DNA of 51,847 nucleotides from Nocardia fusca NBRC 14340. GTDB lineage: Bacteria; Actinomycetota; Actinomycetes; Mycobacteriales; Mycobacteriaceae. This document shows positions 1 to 8,185 of this stretch, one piece after another (within the stretch, counting starts at the first letter, position 1; each line of letters begins with the position of its first letter). Made by a program: the position numbers and the translations under genes. The notes under the pieces were generated by a model. The model was not told the DNA's origin, searched no databases, and saw only the letters and a list, made by a program, of their open reading frames with translations. The stretch lies in assembly GCF_001618425.1 (NCBI RefSeq), contig NZ_BDCU01000052.1, forward strand, positions 1 to 51,847. The letters run 5' to 3'.

Positions 1-120
1 GCGACCATTGAGCACCTTCGGCCAAGGGCGAGACGGGCCTCGACCCTTCGAGGTGCCTCGTAAGACTCGGCTCATGCGGGTTGTGTCTGTTCTGTGCGGC
101 TGCACGATGTGGACGGTGAG
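1..120 (+). repeat. Dispersed palindromic repeat, partial copy 0
   Basis: This stretch matches the right half of the repeats at 2222-2470 and 6105-6350. The shared core is the block 'gtctcgtaagactcg' followed by 'catgcgggttg', here with a few substitutions, preceded by a 'ggcgagacgggcctc' block. The large hairpin seen in the other copies is degraded or cut off by the window edge. It lies upstream of ctaD in the same orientation as the copy at 2222. No coding role is seen; the ends are approximate. Confidence 0.7.
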
Positions 121-355
121 CCGGGTCGGGTGCTCGGGGGACCTGCCGCCACCATCGGTGCACGGCGGACGTTCGCTCGGGAAAGAGTGCCCGCCGGCCC
201 CGAGTACGACAGAGAGTAGGACCCGGACGACCCGGGTTCGGCGGACGGTTTACGATTCGAGAAGCGCAAGCTAACCGTTGGCCGCCCGGTTCGCCGGGTA
301 GCGGGCAAAACAGTGGAGCCTGCGGAGCGACCTAAAGGCACCTTCAGGAGGATCA
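121..355. other. Non-coding region upstream of ctaD, with RBS
   Basis: I see no convincing gene here. The right end carries a strong ribosome binding site, AGGAGG at 346-351, four bases before the GTG at 356, which fixes the ctaD start. Promoter elements are not obvious by eye. Confidence 0.6.
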
Positions 356-2095
356 GTGACTGCGGTAGAGCCCAAGCCAGTCCCGCAGGGGGTGGAAGCG
401 ACTCGGCCATTTCCGGCGCGAACAGGGCCGAAGGGGTCGTTCATCTACAAGATGGTGACCACCACGGACCCGAAGGTTCTGGGTGTCATGTACTTGACCA
501 CCTCGATGGCGTTCTTCCTCATCGGTGGCCTGATGGCCCTCATGATGCGTGGTGAGCTCGCTCGTCCGGGTCTGCAGTTCCTCTCCCCCGAGCAGTTCAA
601 CCAGCTGTTCACCATGCATGGCACGATCATGCTGCTGTTCTACGCGACCGCGATCGTGTTCGGCTTCGCCAACATCATCCTGCCGCTGCAGATCGGCGCC
701 CCCGACGTCGCCTTCCCGCGCCTGAACGCCTTCAGCTACTGGCTGTACGCGTTCGGCGCCACCATGGCGACCGCCGGATTCATCACCCCGGGCGGCGCCG
801 CGGACTTCGGCTGGACGGCCTACGTGCCGCTGACCGATATCCTGCACTCGCCGGGTGTCGGCACCGACCTGTGGATCATGGGCCTGGCCGTCTCCGGTCT
901 GGGCACCATCCTCGGCGGTGTGAACATGCTGACGACCGTGGTCTGCCTGCGCGCTCCGGGTATGACCATGTTCCGGATGCCCATCTTCACCTGGAACATC
1001 GCCGTCACCAGCGTGCTGGTCCTGCTGGCCTTCCCGCTGCTGACCGCCGCCCTGATGGGCCTGGCCTACGACCGGCACCTGGGCGGCCACATCTACGACC
1101 CGGGCACCGGCGGCATCCTGCTCTACCAGCACCTGTTCTGGTTCTTCGGGCACCCCGAGGTCTACATCATCGCGCTGCCGTTCTTCGGCATCGTCTCCGA
1201 GATCTTCCCGGTCTTCAGCCGTAAACCGATCTTCGGTTACACCACCCTGGTCTACGCGACCCTGGGCATCGCGGCCCTGTCGATCGCGGTGTGGGCACAC
1301 CACATGTACGCCACCGGCGCGGTGCTGCTGCCCTACTTCTCGTTCATGACCTTCCTGATCGCGGTCCCGACCGGTGTGAAGTTCTTCAACTGGATCGGGA
1401 CCATGTGGAAGGGGCAACTGACGTTCGAGTCGCCGATGTTGTTCTCGGTGGGCTTCCTCGTCACCTTCCTCTTCGGTGGTCTGTCCGGTGTCATCCTGGC
1501 CAGCCCGCCGCTGGACTTCCACGTCACCGACTCCTACTTCGTGGTCGCGCACTTCCACTACGTGCTCTTCGGCACCATCGTGTTCGCCACCTACGCCGGT
1601 ATCTACTTCTGGTTCCCGAAGATGACCGGCCGCATGCTGGACGAGCGGCTCGCGAAGTGGCATTTCTGGACCACGTTCCTCGGTTTCCACCTCACCTTCC
1701 TGGTCCAGCACTGGCTGGGCGCCGAAGGTATGCCCCGCCGTTACGCCGACTACCAGGCCGGTGACGGTTTCACCACGCTGAACACCGTCTCCACCATCGG
1801 TGCGTTCATCCTCGGCGCCTCGATGCTGCCGTTCCTGTGGAACGTCTTCAAGAGCTACCGGTACGGCGAAGTGGTCACGGTGGACGATCCGTGGGGCTAC
1901 GGCAACTCCCTGGAATGGGCGACCACCTGCCCGCCGCCGCGGCACAACTTCTACGAACTGCCACGGATCCGCTCCGAACGTCCCGCCTTCGAACTGCACT
2001 ACCCGCATATGATCGAGCGGATGCGCAAGGAAGCGCACGTCGGATTCACGGGCGGTGCCAAGCACCATCCCGAGGAGGCGCTGGTCAAGTCCTGA
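356..2095 (+). CDS. ctaD: Cytochrome c oxidase (aa3) subunit I
   Basis: Catalytic subunit of the aa3-type terminal oxidase, which reduces oxygen to water and pumps protons in the cytoplasmic membrane. The 579-residue product is a typical full-length polytopic haem-copper oxidase subunit I. The FGHPEVY motif near residue 266 supplies the CuB histidine and its cross-linked tyrosine. The WAHHMY motif near 315 gives the other two CuB histidines. HGTIM near 88 and VAHFHYV near 398 hold the haem ligands. GTG is chosen as start because AGGAGG lies four bases upstream. A hairpin terminator follows. In mycobacteria ctaD is also next to serB2. Identification is secure. Confidence 0.97.
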   Translation: MTAVEPKPVPQGVEATRPFPARTGPKGSFIYKMVTTTDPKVLGVMYLTTSMAFFLIGGLMALMMRGELARPGLQFLSPEQFNQLFTMHGTIMLLFYATAIVFGFANIILPLQIGAPDVAFPRLNAFSYWLYAFGATMATAGFITPGGAADFGWTAYVPLTDILHSPGVGTDLWIMGLAVSGLGTILGGVNMLTTVVCLRAPGMTMFRMPIFTWNIAVTSVLVLLAFPLLTAALMGLAYDRHLGGHIYDPGTGGILLYQHLFWFFGHPEVYIIALPFFGIVSEIFPVFSRKPIFGYTTLVYATLGIAALSIAVWAHHMYATGAVLLPYFSFMTFLIAVPTGVKFFNWIGTMWKGQLTFESPMLFSVGFLVTFLFGGLSGVILASPPLDFHVTDSYFVVAHFHYVLFGTIVFATYAGIYFWFPKMTGRMLDERLAKWHFWTTFLGFHLTFLVQHWLGAEGMPRRYADYQAGDGFTTLNTVSTIGAFILGASMLPFLWNVFKSYRYGEVVTVDDPWGYGNSLEWATTCPPPRHNFYELPRIRSERPAFELHYPHMIERMRKEAHVGFTGGAKHHPEEALVKS

Positions 2096-2112
2096 CCTCC
2101 CGTTTGTCGCAG

Positions 2113-2144
2113 GTACACCCGTCGGTTTCGGCCGGCGGGTGTAC
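2113..2144 (+). terminator. Terminator hairpin after ctaD
   Basis: GTACACCCG and CGGGTGTAC form a perfect 9-bp stem, extended inward by a T-G wobble and CGG/CCG around a TTTCGG loop, and are followed by a T-rich stretch. It lies 17 bp after the ctaD stop codon. Confidence 0.75.
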
Positions 2145-2221
2145 TTGTTTGTGATGGGTGTCGGGCGGGGGATCCCTGGTTGCCTTGTGAAGGGACTGTG
2201 TCCCGGGACGGACGAGAGTGC

Positions 2222-2470
2222 ACTGGCAGGCCAGTTCGTGAAGGTGAGAGATGCCCGCTTGTTCGTGAAGGTGCTGTGTTTTCGGCGCGCTGGCGCGCGC
2301 GGGGTCGAGGCCCCTTTGGTCTCGCCGTTCAGGCCTCGAGACTCGCGCTTCGCGCATGCACTTCGAGGCCTGAACGGCGAGACGGGCCTCAACCTTGGAA
2401 GTGTCTCGTAAGACTCGACGCATGCGGGTTGCGTCGGCATCAGATGTCCAGGTCGGTATGGGGCCCGGCG
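2222..2470 (+). repeat. Dispersed palindromic repeat, copy A (full length)
   Basis: About 250 bp, nearly collinear with the reverse complement of 6105-6350 and with the fragment at 1-120. Its centre is a perfect 19-bp inverted repeat, CTCGCCGTTCAGGCCTCGA at 2321-2339 against 2363-2381, with a 23-base loop. A GCGCGC-TG-GCGCGC palindrome lies to its left and the conserved 'tctcgtaagactcgacgcatgcgg' region to its right. It encodes no transposase. It is probably a non-autonomous mobile or REP-like element. The ends are estimated from where the two copies stop matching. Confidence 0.75.
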
Positions 2471-2614
2471 AGTGGTGGTGGGCTTCTCAGTGGGGGTGCG
2501 GGAAGGGGGCCGTCCGCAGACGAGATGGCGCGTGTACTTACATTGTTGTGGGCAGGCCCGCGAGTCCTGCGATCGTGCGCAGCGTGGCGCTACTTCCTTG
2601 TGGTCGACATCCAT

Positions 2615-2707
2615 GGTCGGGGCCCGCCCCCGGTTCTGGAGCGACAGAGCGAAGGAGCGCAGCGACTGAGCGGCGGAGTGAAGAACCGGGGTCACAGGGC
2701 CCCGACC
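2615..2707. repeat. MITE-like element with nested inverted repeats
   Basis: The outer arms GGTCGGGGCCC (2615-2625) and GGGCCCCGACC (2697-2707) are perfect 11-bp inverted repeats. The inner arms CCCCGGTTCT (2628-2637) and AGAACCGGGG (2682-2691) are perfect 10-bp repeats. Between them is GAGCG-type repetitive sequence. It ends 40 bp before the serB start. A relative of its right half sits inside the gene at 9166-10530. The inverted ends suggest a miniature inserted element. Confidence 0.6.
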
Positions 2708-2746
2708 CGCGGCGCCGAAGGCGCCGCCAAAGATAGGGGTTTTGTT

Positions 2747-3964
2747 TTGGCCGAGACCACCGTGCTGGTCACCGTTACCGGACCCGACCGTCCCGGTGTG
2801 ACGTCGGTTCTGCTGACGGCCATGTCGCGGCACCGGGTGAGTCTGCTCGATATCGAGCAGGTGGTGATCCGCGGCCGGCTCACCTTGGGTGTGCTGATCA
2901 GCTGTCCGTCCGACCCCGAGTCGCTGCAGGACGAGCTCGAGGAGGCGATGAACACCGTCGGTATGCAGGTGGACGTCGATATCGACGCCCAGGTCGCGCG
3001 GGCCCCGGTGTCCACGCACGCCGTCGTGGTGCTCGGGTCGCCGGTGACGGCGCGGGCGTTCAGTACGGTGTCCCGGGAACTGGCCGGGCTCGGTGCGAAT
3101 ATCGACACCATCCGCGGTATCGCCGACTATCCGGTGACCGGGATGGAACTCATGGTCACGGCGCCGGATCACGGTGGGGATACCGATTCCCGGTTGCGGA
3201 CCGCGCTGGCCGATGTGGCGGTCATCGAGCGGGTCGATATCGCGGTGGAGCGGGCCGGACTGGCGCGGCGGGCCAAACGACTGATCGTCTTCGATGTGGA
3301 CTCCACCCTGATCCAGGGCGAGGTGATCGAGATGCTGGCCGCCTACGCGGGCGTCGAGGAACAGGTGCGGGAGGTCACCGAGGCGGCGATGCGCGGGGAG
3401 ATCGACTTCGCGGAATCGCTGCGGCAGCGGGTGGCGACGCTGGCCGGACTGGACGAATCGGTGATCGGGGAGGTGGCGGCGACGATCGAGCTCACCCCCG
3501 GCGCCCGGACCACCATCCGGACACTCAAACGGCTCGGTTTCCGATGTGGGGTGGTCTCCGGTGGATTCCGGCAGGTGATCGACCCGCTCGCCCGCGAACT
3601 CGATCTCGATTTCGTCCAGGCCAACGTCTTGGAAGTGGTCGACGGGAAACTCACCGGCCGGGTGGTCGGGCAGATCGTGGACCGCGCCTACAAGGCGACC
3701 GCGTTGCGGGCCTTCGCGGCCGAATCCGGGGTGCCGATGGAGCAGACGGTCGCGGTGGGCGACGGCGCCAACGATATCGATATGTTGAACGCGGCCGGCC
3801 TGGGCGTGGCGTTCAACGCCAAACCCGCGTTGCGGGAGGTCGCCGATACCGCGCTGTCGCAACCCTACCTGGATGCCGTGCTGTTCATCCTGGGCGTGAC
3901 CCGCGACGAGGTGGAGGCCGCGGACGCCGAGGACGGGCTGCTGCGGCGGGTACCACTGGGGTGA
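2747..3964 (+). CDS. serB: Phosphoserine phosphatase SerB (ACT-HAD)
   Basis: Cytosolic enzyme for the last step of serine synthesis: phosphoserine to serine plus phosphate. The 405-residue product has two N-terminal ACT domains (about residues 1-165; they bind serine in mycobacterial SerB2) and a HAD domain. HAD motif I is FDVDST with the nucleophile Asp near 183, motif II is VSGGF, and motif IV is VGDGANDID. The frame stays open far upstream through repeat DNA. I start at TTG 2747 because homologues begin at the first ACT domain and AGGGG lies 7 bases before it. Length matches mycobacterial SerB2 (about 409 residues). Confidence 0.93.
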   Translation: MAETTVLVTVTGPDRPGVTSVLLTAMSRHRVSLLDIEQVVIRGRLTLGVLISCPSDPESLQDELEEAMNTVGMQVDVDIDAQVARAPVSTHAVVVLGSPVTARAFSTVSRELAGLGANIDTIRGIADYPVTGMELMVTAPDHGGDTDSRLRTALADVAVIERVDIAVERAGLARRAKRLIVFDVDSTLIQGEVIEMLAAYAGVEEQVREVTEAAMRGEIDFAESLRQRVATLAGLDESVIGEVAATIELTPGARTTIRTLKRLGFRCGVVSGGFRQVIDPLARELDLDFVQANVLEVVDGKLTGRVVGQIVDRAYKATALRAFAAESGVPMEQTVAVGDGANDIDMLNAAGLGVAFNAKPALREVADTALSQPYLDAVLFILGVTRDEVEAADAEDGLLRRVPLG

Positions 3965-4027
3965 ATGGTATTTGTCTGCGGCCGAGCCGGACTCGGCACC
4001 GCGGAGGGTGCGGTGCCGGTGCGTGGG

Positions 4028-4083
4028 TAGGCTGTCGTCCGGTGAAGCTCGGGTGTTGGGAGGGTTGGCGGAATGCCGGATAG
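4028..4083 (+). promoter_or_regulatory. Possible promoter and leaderless 13-residue uORF
   Basis: A TAGGCT box (4028-4033) is followed eight bases later by GTG at 4042, which opens a 13-codon frame, VKLGCWEGWRNAG, ending at 4083. The frame overlaps the ATG of the next gene (4073). The geometry fits a leaderless transcript whose short Cys/Trp-containing reading frame couples to, or attenuates, the downstream gene. This is inference from position only. Confidence 0.35.
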
Positions 4084-4909
4084 TGGCGTGACGGAAGTAG
4101 CGGCGAACGGTCGCGAGATGGATGCGGAGCCGGACTTCCCGGACGACACCGATCCCGAGTTCCTCGCGGACCCAGGGTTTTCCGAACGTCACGCCGAACT
4201 CGCCGCGGGATATGGGAAGCTGGGCGATCCCGAGGATCCCGCACAGGTGCAGGCGATGCAGATGGTGCTGCACCTCCCCAAGACCGATCCGCCCGCGCGC
4301 AGCGATGTGCTCGCCGCCGCGGCGGCCGCGGCGGTCACGCTGTGCCTGGACCCGCGCGTCGGGTACGAGGGCGAGTGGGAGCAGCGGTACCTGGCGTGGA
4401 AGCGCGCCCGGATCAGGAAGGTCGCCCGGCGGGCGCGCGGGGCGCAGTGGGCGGCCGCGAACGAGGTCCCCGGGGTGACCGTCGAAAGCGGCGGCGCGCT
4501 GGTGCGGGCCCTGGTACCGGGGCCCGTGGGAGAGGTCGATCCGCGGATCCGGCGCCTGCAGATCGGCGGCACCGATCTGGAATCCGACGATCCCGGGCCG
4601 GTGCCCCTCGATGTGCCGGTGTTCTGGGTGAACGCCGAACTCGGTATGACCGTCGGTAAGGCCGCCGCGCAAGTCGGGCACGCGAGCATGCTGTTCGCCG
4701 GCGCGCTGCCGGTGGAACAGGCCCGGACCTGGGCGCAGCGCGGGTTCGCCTGCGCGGTGCGTGAGGCCGGCCCGGACGAGTGGCAGATGCTGCGCGCGGC
4801 CGTCACCCGCAGCGCGGCGACCGCGGTGCGCGACGCCGGTTTCACCGAGGTCGCGCCGGGCTCGACGACCGTGATCGCCACCCGGCCCGCGCGGCCGGAC
4901 CAGTGGTAG
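4073..4909 (+). CDS. Peptidyl-tRNA hydrolase PTH2-domain protein
   Basis: A 278-residue protein. Its C-terminal third (about 183-278) looks like the PTH2/Bit1 fold: VNAELGMTVGKAAAQVGHAS carries the conserved Lys and Gln-x-x-His region, followed by a conserved Trp and a DAGFTEVAPGS segment. PTH2 enzymes release peptides from peptidyl-tRNA. The N-terminal part is acidic and then Ala/Arg-rich, and I do not recognise it. GGGAGGG at 4058-4064 supports the ATG start. It sits between serB and the ABC ATPase. Whether this actinobacterial form still cleaves peptidyl-tRNA is not shown by sequence. Confidence 0.7.
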   Translation: MPDSGVTEVAANGREMDAEPDFPDDTDPEFLADPGFSERHAELAAGYGKLGDPEDPAQVQAMQMVLHLPKTDPPARSDVLAAAAAAAVTLCLDPRVGYEGEWEQRYLAWKRARIRKVARRARGAQWAAANEVPGVTVESGGALVRALVPGPVGEVDPRIRRLQIGGTDLESDDPGPVPLDVPVFWVNAELGMTVGKAAAQVGHASMLFAGALPVEQARTWAQRGFACAVREAGPDEWQMLRAAVTRSAATAVRDAGFTEVAPGSTTVIATRPARPDQW

Positions 4910-5116
4910 GAGATGCGCACCGGCGTACGGCCGTGAGTGAACGCGCCGCGGCGGCCGTCGCGCCTGCGCTGCGGTCGTAGATCCCCGCGGCACCGGCGCC
5001 GAAGCGTTCTCGCCCGTCCTGTTTGTCGGATACTCCCGGTCTGGGCGGTCTTCCGCGCCGGGGCCGCGGCGAATCGCGGGTGCCCGGTGCCGCGAGCATG
5101 TTCGCCTCGAGACAAG

Positions 5117-5950
5117 ATGGAGCGCGTGGCGCACCCCGATCCAGATCTGCTCATCGACTTCACCAATGTTTCCATCCGCCGCAACGGGCACAATCTCGTC
5201 GGCCCGGTGACCTGGCAGGTAGAACTCGACGAACGCTGGGTCGTCCTGGGCCCCAATGGAGCCGGTAAGACCTCGCTGTTGCAGGTCGCGGCAGCCGAGA
5301 CCCACCCCTCCTACGGCACCGCCTACGTACTCGGTGAACGGCTCGGTAAAACGAACGTCAGCGAACTGCGCCCCCGGATCGGCCTGTCGTCCGCGGCGCT
5401 GGCCGCGCGTATCCCACCGGAGGAGCGCGTCGCCGATCTGGTCGTTTCCGCCGGTTACGCGGTACTCGGCCGCTGGCGTGAGAAATACGACGACGTCGAC
5501 ACCGACCGTGCGATCGACATGCTGGAAAGCCTGGGCGCCGAACATCTTCTGGACCGTACCTACGGCACGCTGTCGGAAGGCGAACGCAAACGGGTCCTGA
5601 TCGCCCGCGCCCTGATGACCGACCCGGAGCTGCTGCTGCTGGACGAACCGGCCGCGGGCGTGGACCTGGGCGGCCGTGAGGAACTGGTGGAGAGTCTGGG
5701 CGATCTGGCCTCCGACCCCGACGCCCCGGCGCTGGTGCTGGTCACCCACCACGTCGAGGAGATCCCGCCGGGATTCACCCACTGCATGCTGATCAGCGAG
5801 GGCGAGATCGTCACCCAGGGTTTGCTAGACGATGTGCTCACCGCCGAGAACCTGAGCGAAGCGTTCCGCCAATCCATCGCACTGGACCGCATCGACGGCC
5901 GGTATTTCGCTCGGCGAGCCCGGCGGTTGGGGCGGCACAGATCGCGGTAG
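5117..5950 (+). CDS. ABC transporter ATP-binding protein
   Basis: A stand-alone ABC ATPase of 277 residues. Walker A GPNGAGKT lies near 45-52, signature LSEGERKR near 152, and Walker B LLLLDEP near 173, followed by the H-loop VTHH. It matches the place of mycobacterial Rv3041c. No permease gene lies beside it, so the substrate is unknown and it may energise a distant partner or act without a transporter. ATG at 5117 is preferred; GTG at 5126 is an alternative. The long open frame upstream lacks codon bias and similarity and is not included. Confidence 0.85.
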   Translation: MERVAHPDPDLLIDFTNVSIRRNGHNLVGPVTWQVELDERWVVLGPNGAGKTSLLQVAAAETHPSYGTAYVLGERLGKTNVSELRPRIGLSSAALAARIPPEERVADLVVSAGYAVLGRWREKYDDVDTDRAIDMLESLGAEHLLDRTYGTLSEGERKRVLIARALMTDPELLLLDEPAAGVDLGGREELVESLGDLASDPDAPALVLVTHHVEEIPPGFTHCMLISEGEIVTQGLLDDVLTAENLSEAFRQSIALDRIDGRYFARRARRLGRHRSR

Positions 5951-6104
5951 GGGATAACGGAATAGCGAAGGACCCCGCAGAACGGTGGTGAGGCCCGTGA
6001 GCGAACGACAACCGTTACGGAGGAAGGCGCCGGCACACAGGCGCCGCGCCGTCCGGGCCCAGGCTCTGCGTGGCCGACCAGGAAACGGTGGTCAGCGGCG
6101 CAGT

Positions 6105-6350
6105 CGGGTCCACATGCCGATCCGCACATCGAACTCCGACGTAACCGCATGCGTCGAGTTTTACGAGACACCTCCAAGGGTTGAGGCCCTTCTCGCCGTT
6201 TCGGCCTCGAAGCGCATGCGCGAAGCTCGAGTCTCGAGGCCGAACGGCGAGACCCAGGGGGCCTCAACCCCGCGCGCGCCAGCGCGCCAAAAACACAGCA
6301 CATCCACGAGCAGGTCTACATCTCTCACCTTCGCCACTCGCCAGCCCTCC
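6105..6350 (-). repeat. Dispersed palindromic repeat, copy B (inverted)
   Basis: Reverse complement of the repeat at 2222-2470 over about 245 bp. Its hairpin arms are at 6192-6210 and 6234-6251. The arms differ from copy A but the second arm changes with the first (CAGG/CCTG in A, CGG/CCG in B), apart from one extra T, so pairing is largely kept. It fills most of the gap between the ABC ATPase and the NUDIX gene. No gene is seen in the rest of this gap (5951-6419). Confidence 0.75.
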
Positions 6351-6419
6351 TCATCTCTGCGAACCGTCGCGCTCATCCCCACGCACCGGCGCACCGACAC
6401 CACAGCTAGTGTGCGAAGG

Positions 6420-7319
6420 GTGAGTGAGACGACTGTGCCGGATTCGGCGGCGGGGGTGCCCGAGGCCAAGGACGCCTCGACCGTGATGCTGGTGCGTGAC
6501 GGCGCCGCCGGCCCGGAGGTTTTCCTGCAGCGCCGGGCCGGTGCGATGGATTTCGCTGCCGGGATGACCGCCTTCCCGGGTGGCCGGGTGGATCCCGTCG
6601 ATGCCGAGGTGGCGATCGACTGGGCCGGGCCGTCGCCGCGCTGGTGGGGGGAGCGGTTCGGGGTGTCCGAGGCCCGGGCCAAGGCGCTGGTCTGTGCGGC
6701 GGTGCGGGAGACCTTCGAGGAGTGCGGGGTGCTGCTGGCCGGGCCCACCGCCGATACGGTCGTCGCCGATACCACCGGTTACCGCGGGGAGCGGGAGCGG
6801 ATCGAGGGCCGGGATCTGACGCTGTCGGAGTTCCTGGCCGAGCAGCGGCTGGTGTTGCGCGCCGATCTGCTGCGGCCGTGGTCGCGCTGGATCACTCCGA
6901 CGGTGGAGCGCCGCCGTTACGACACCAATTTCTTCGTGGCGGTGCTGCCCGAGGGGCAGTTGGCCGACGGCGCGACCACCGAAACCGATCTGGTGCTGTG
7001 GTCCACTCCGGCGGCGGCGCTCGAGACGTGGCGGGCGGGCGAGCATGTGCTGCTGCCGCCGACCTGGTCGCAGCTGACGTCGCTGGCCGGCTATGCCGAT
7101 ACCGCGCGGATCCTGGCGGCCGAACCGCTGATCGATCCGATCCAGCCGGTGTTCGGTGAGATCGACGGTAAGCAGCTGTTGCAGTTCCCGGACAATATGC
7201 GCTACTTCGCCGATCTGCCGGACCCGTCGCGGTTGGTCGGGTCCAAGGGCATGCGCGATACCGATCCGTCGCTGCTGGGCGGCTCCGGGAATGCGGGCGG
7301 CGCCGCCGGCGGCCGGTAG
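6420..7319 (+). CDS. NUDIX hydrolase
   Basis: A 299-residue NUDIX-fold hydrolase, matching the position of mycobacterial Rv3040c. The beta-strand FLQRRAGAMDFAAGMTAFPG is typical, and the catalytic helix contains RETFEECG near 96-103. The Nudix box is split by an insert between the GGRVD part and the RETFEECG part, as in the RNA-decapping/CoA-type subgroup; the substrate is unknown. TAGTGT at 6407-6412 is 7 bases before the GTG, so a leaderless transcript is likely; there is no separate ribosome binding site. The C-terminus is Gly-rich and disordered. The next gene starts 11 bases on. Confidence 0.85.
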   Translation: MSETTVPDSAAGVPEAKDASTVMLVRDGAAGPEVFLQRRAGAMDFAAGMTAFPGGRVDPVDAEVAIDWAGPSPRWWGERFGVSEARAKALVCAAVRETFEECGVLLAGPTADTVVADTTGYRGERERIEGRDLTLSEFLAEQRLVLRADLLRPWSRWITPTVERRRYDTNFFVAVLPEGQLADGATTETDLVLWSTPAAALETWRAGEHVLLPPTWSQLTSLAGYADTARILAAEPLIDPIQPVFGEIDGKQLLQFPDNMRYFADLPDPSRLVGSKGMRDTDPSLLGGSGNAGGAAGGR

Positions 7320-7330
7320 CGTAACCGTCC

Positions 7331-8113
7331 ATGGCGGAATTCGTAACTCTGTCCCGTGCCGGCGACGCGAGCGGGTCCGGGCGTGGTGTGGCGGTGCTGC
7401 GTATCGCCCGCCCGCCGATGAATCTGTTCGATACCCAGCTGATCCGGGAGATCGCGGAGACGGCCACCGTCTGCGGCGCCGATCCGGAGATCGCCGCGCT
7501 GGTGGTCTACGGGGACGAGCGGGTGTTCTGCGCCGGTGACGAGCTGGCCGAGCTGGCCGAGCTGCCCGCCGAACAGGCCGCCGCCATGGCCGGCGATCTG
7601 CAGACCGCGCTGGGTTGCCTGGCCGCGGTTCCGCAGCCCACGGTCGCCGCGATCAGCGGCTACGCCCTCGGGTCGGGGCTGGAGCTGGCGCTGGGGGCGG
7701 ACCGGCGGATCATCGGCGACAATGTGAAGCTCGGATTTCCGCACATCGATGCGGGGCTCATTCCGCTGGCGGGGATCCGGCGGCTGTCGCTGCTGATCGG
7801 CCCCGGGGCGGCGAAGGATCTGGTGTACAGCGGACGTTTCGTGGAAGCCGACGAGGCGGCGCGGCTGGGTCTGGTGGATCAGGTGGTCGCGCCCGACGAT
7901 GTCCTGGGTGCGGCGATCGAGTGGGCCCGCCGGTTCGTCGACGGCCCGGCGCGGGCGCTGGCCGCCGCCAAGGCGGTGTTCGAGGCGGGGCCGCAGGGTC
8001 CCGAACGGGCCCGGACCGAGTGGGCGCAGTTGTTCACCACCGCGGACCAGCGCCTCGGAACCCGCTCCTACCTGCGTGACGGGCCGGGGTCGGCCGTATT
8101 CACCGGGCGCTGA
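7331..8113 (+). CDS. Enoyl-CoA hydratase/isomerase family protein
   Basis: A 260-residue crotonase-fold protein, by gene order the counterpart of mycobacterial EchA17 (Rv3039c). The oxyanion-hole segment FCAGDELAEL and the GYALGSGLELALGAD segment are present, so the first catalytic Glu (residue 118) is kept. The second is replaced: where hydratases have PE[IV]xxGxIP this protein reads PHIDAGLIP (His 138). Classic hydration may therefore be absent and another crotonase reaction is possible. TAGCGT at 7317-7322, overlapping the preceding stop codon, is eight bases before the ATG and could drive a leaderless transcript. Confidence 0.82.
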   Translation: MAEFVTLSRAGDASGSGRGVAVLRIARPPMNLFDTQLIREIAETATVCGADPEIAALVVYGDERVFCAGDELAELAELPAEQAAAMAGDLQTALGCLAAVPQPTVAAISGYALGSGLELALGADRRIIGDNVKLGFPHIDAGLIPLAGIRRLSLLIGPGAAKDLVYSGRFVEADEAARLGLVDQVVAPDDVLGAAIEWARRFVDGPARALAAAKAVFEAGPQGPERARTEWAQLFTTADQRLGTRSYLRDGPGSAVFTGR

Positions 8114-8185
8114 CCGAGTCGCGGGTCACCCGAACCTACCCGGCGGTATCGGAAGTCCGGCCAGGAAAGGATAGGCTCTCCGACC

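Noticed and set aside
2180..2746. N-terminal extension of serB through the repeat region
   Set aside because: The frame is open but consists of repeat and palindrome DNA. SerB homologues start at the first ACT domain, and the total would be far too long.
353..5782. Very long minus-strand open frame covering ctaD, serB and the following genes
   Set aside because: It is antisense to well-identified genes, its product is Arg/His/Gln/Gly-rich without domains, and such frames are common in high-GC DNA.
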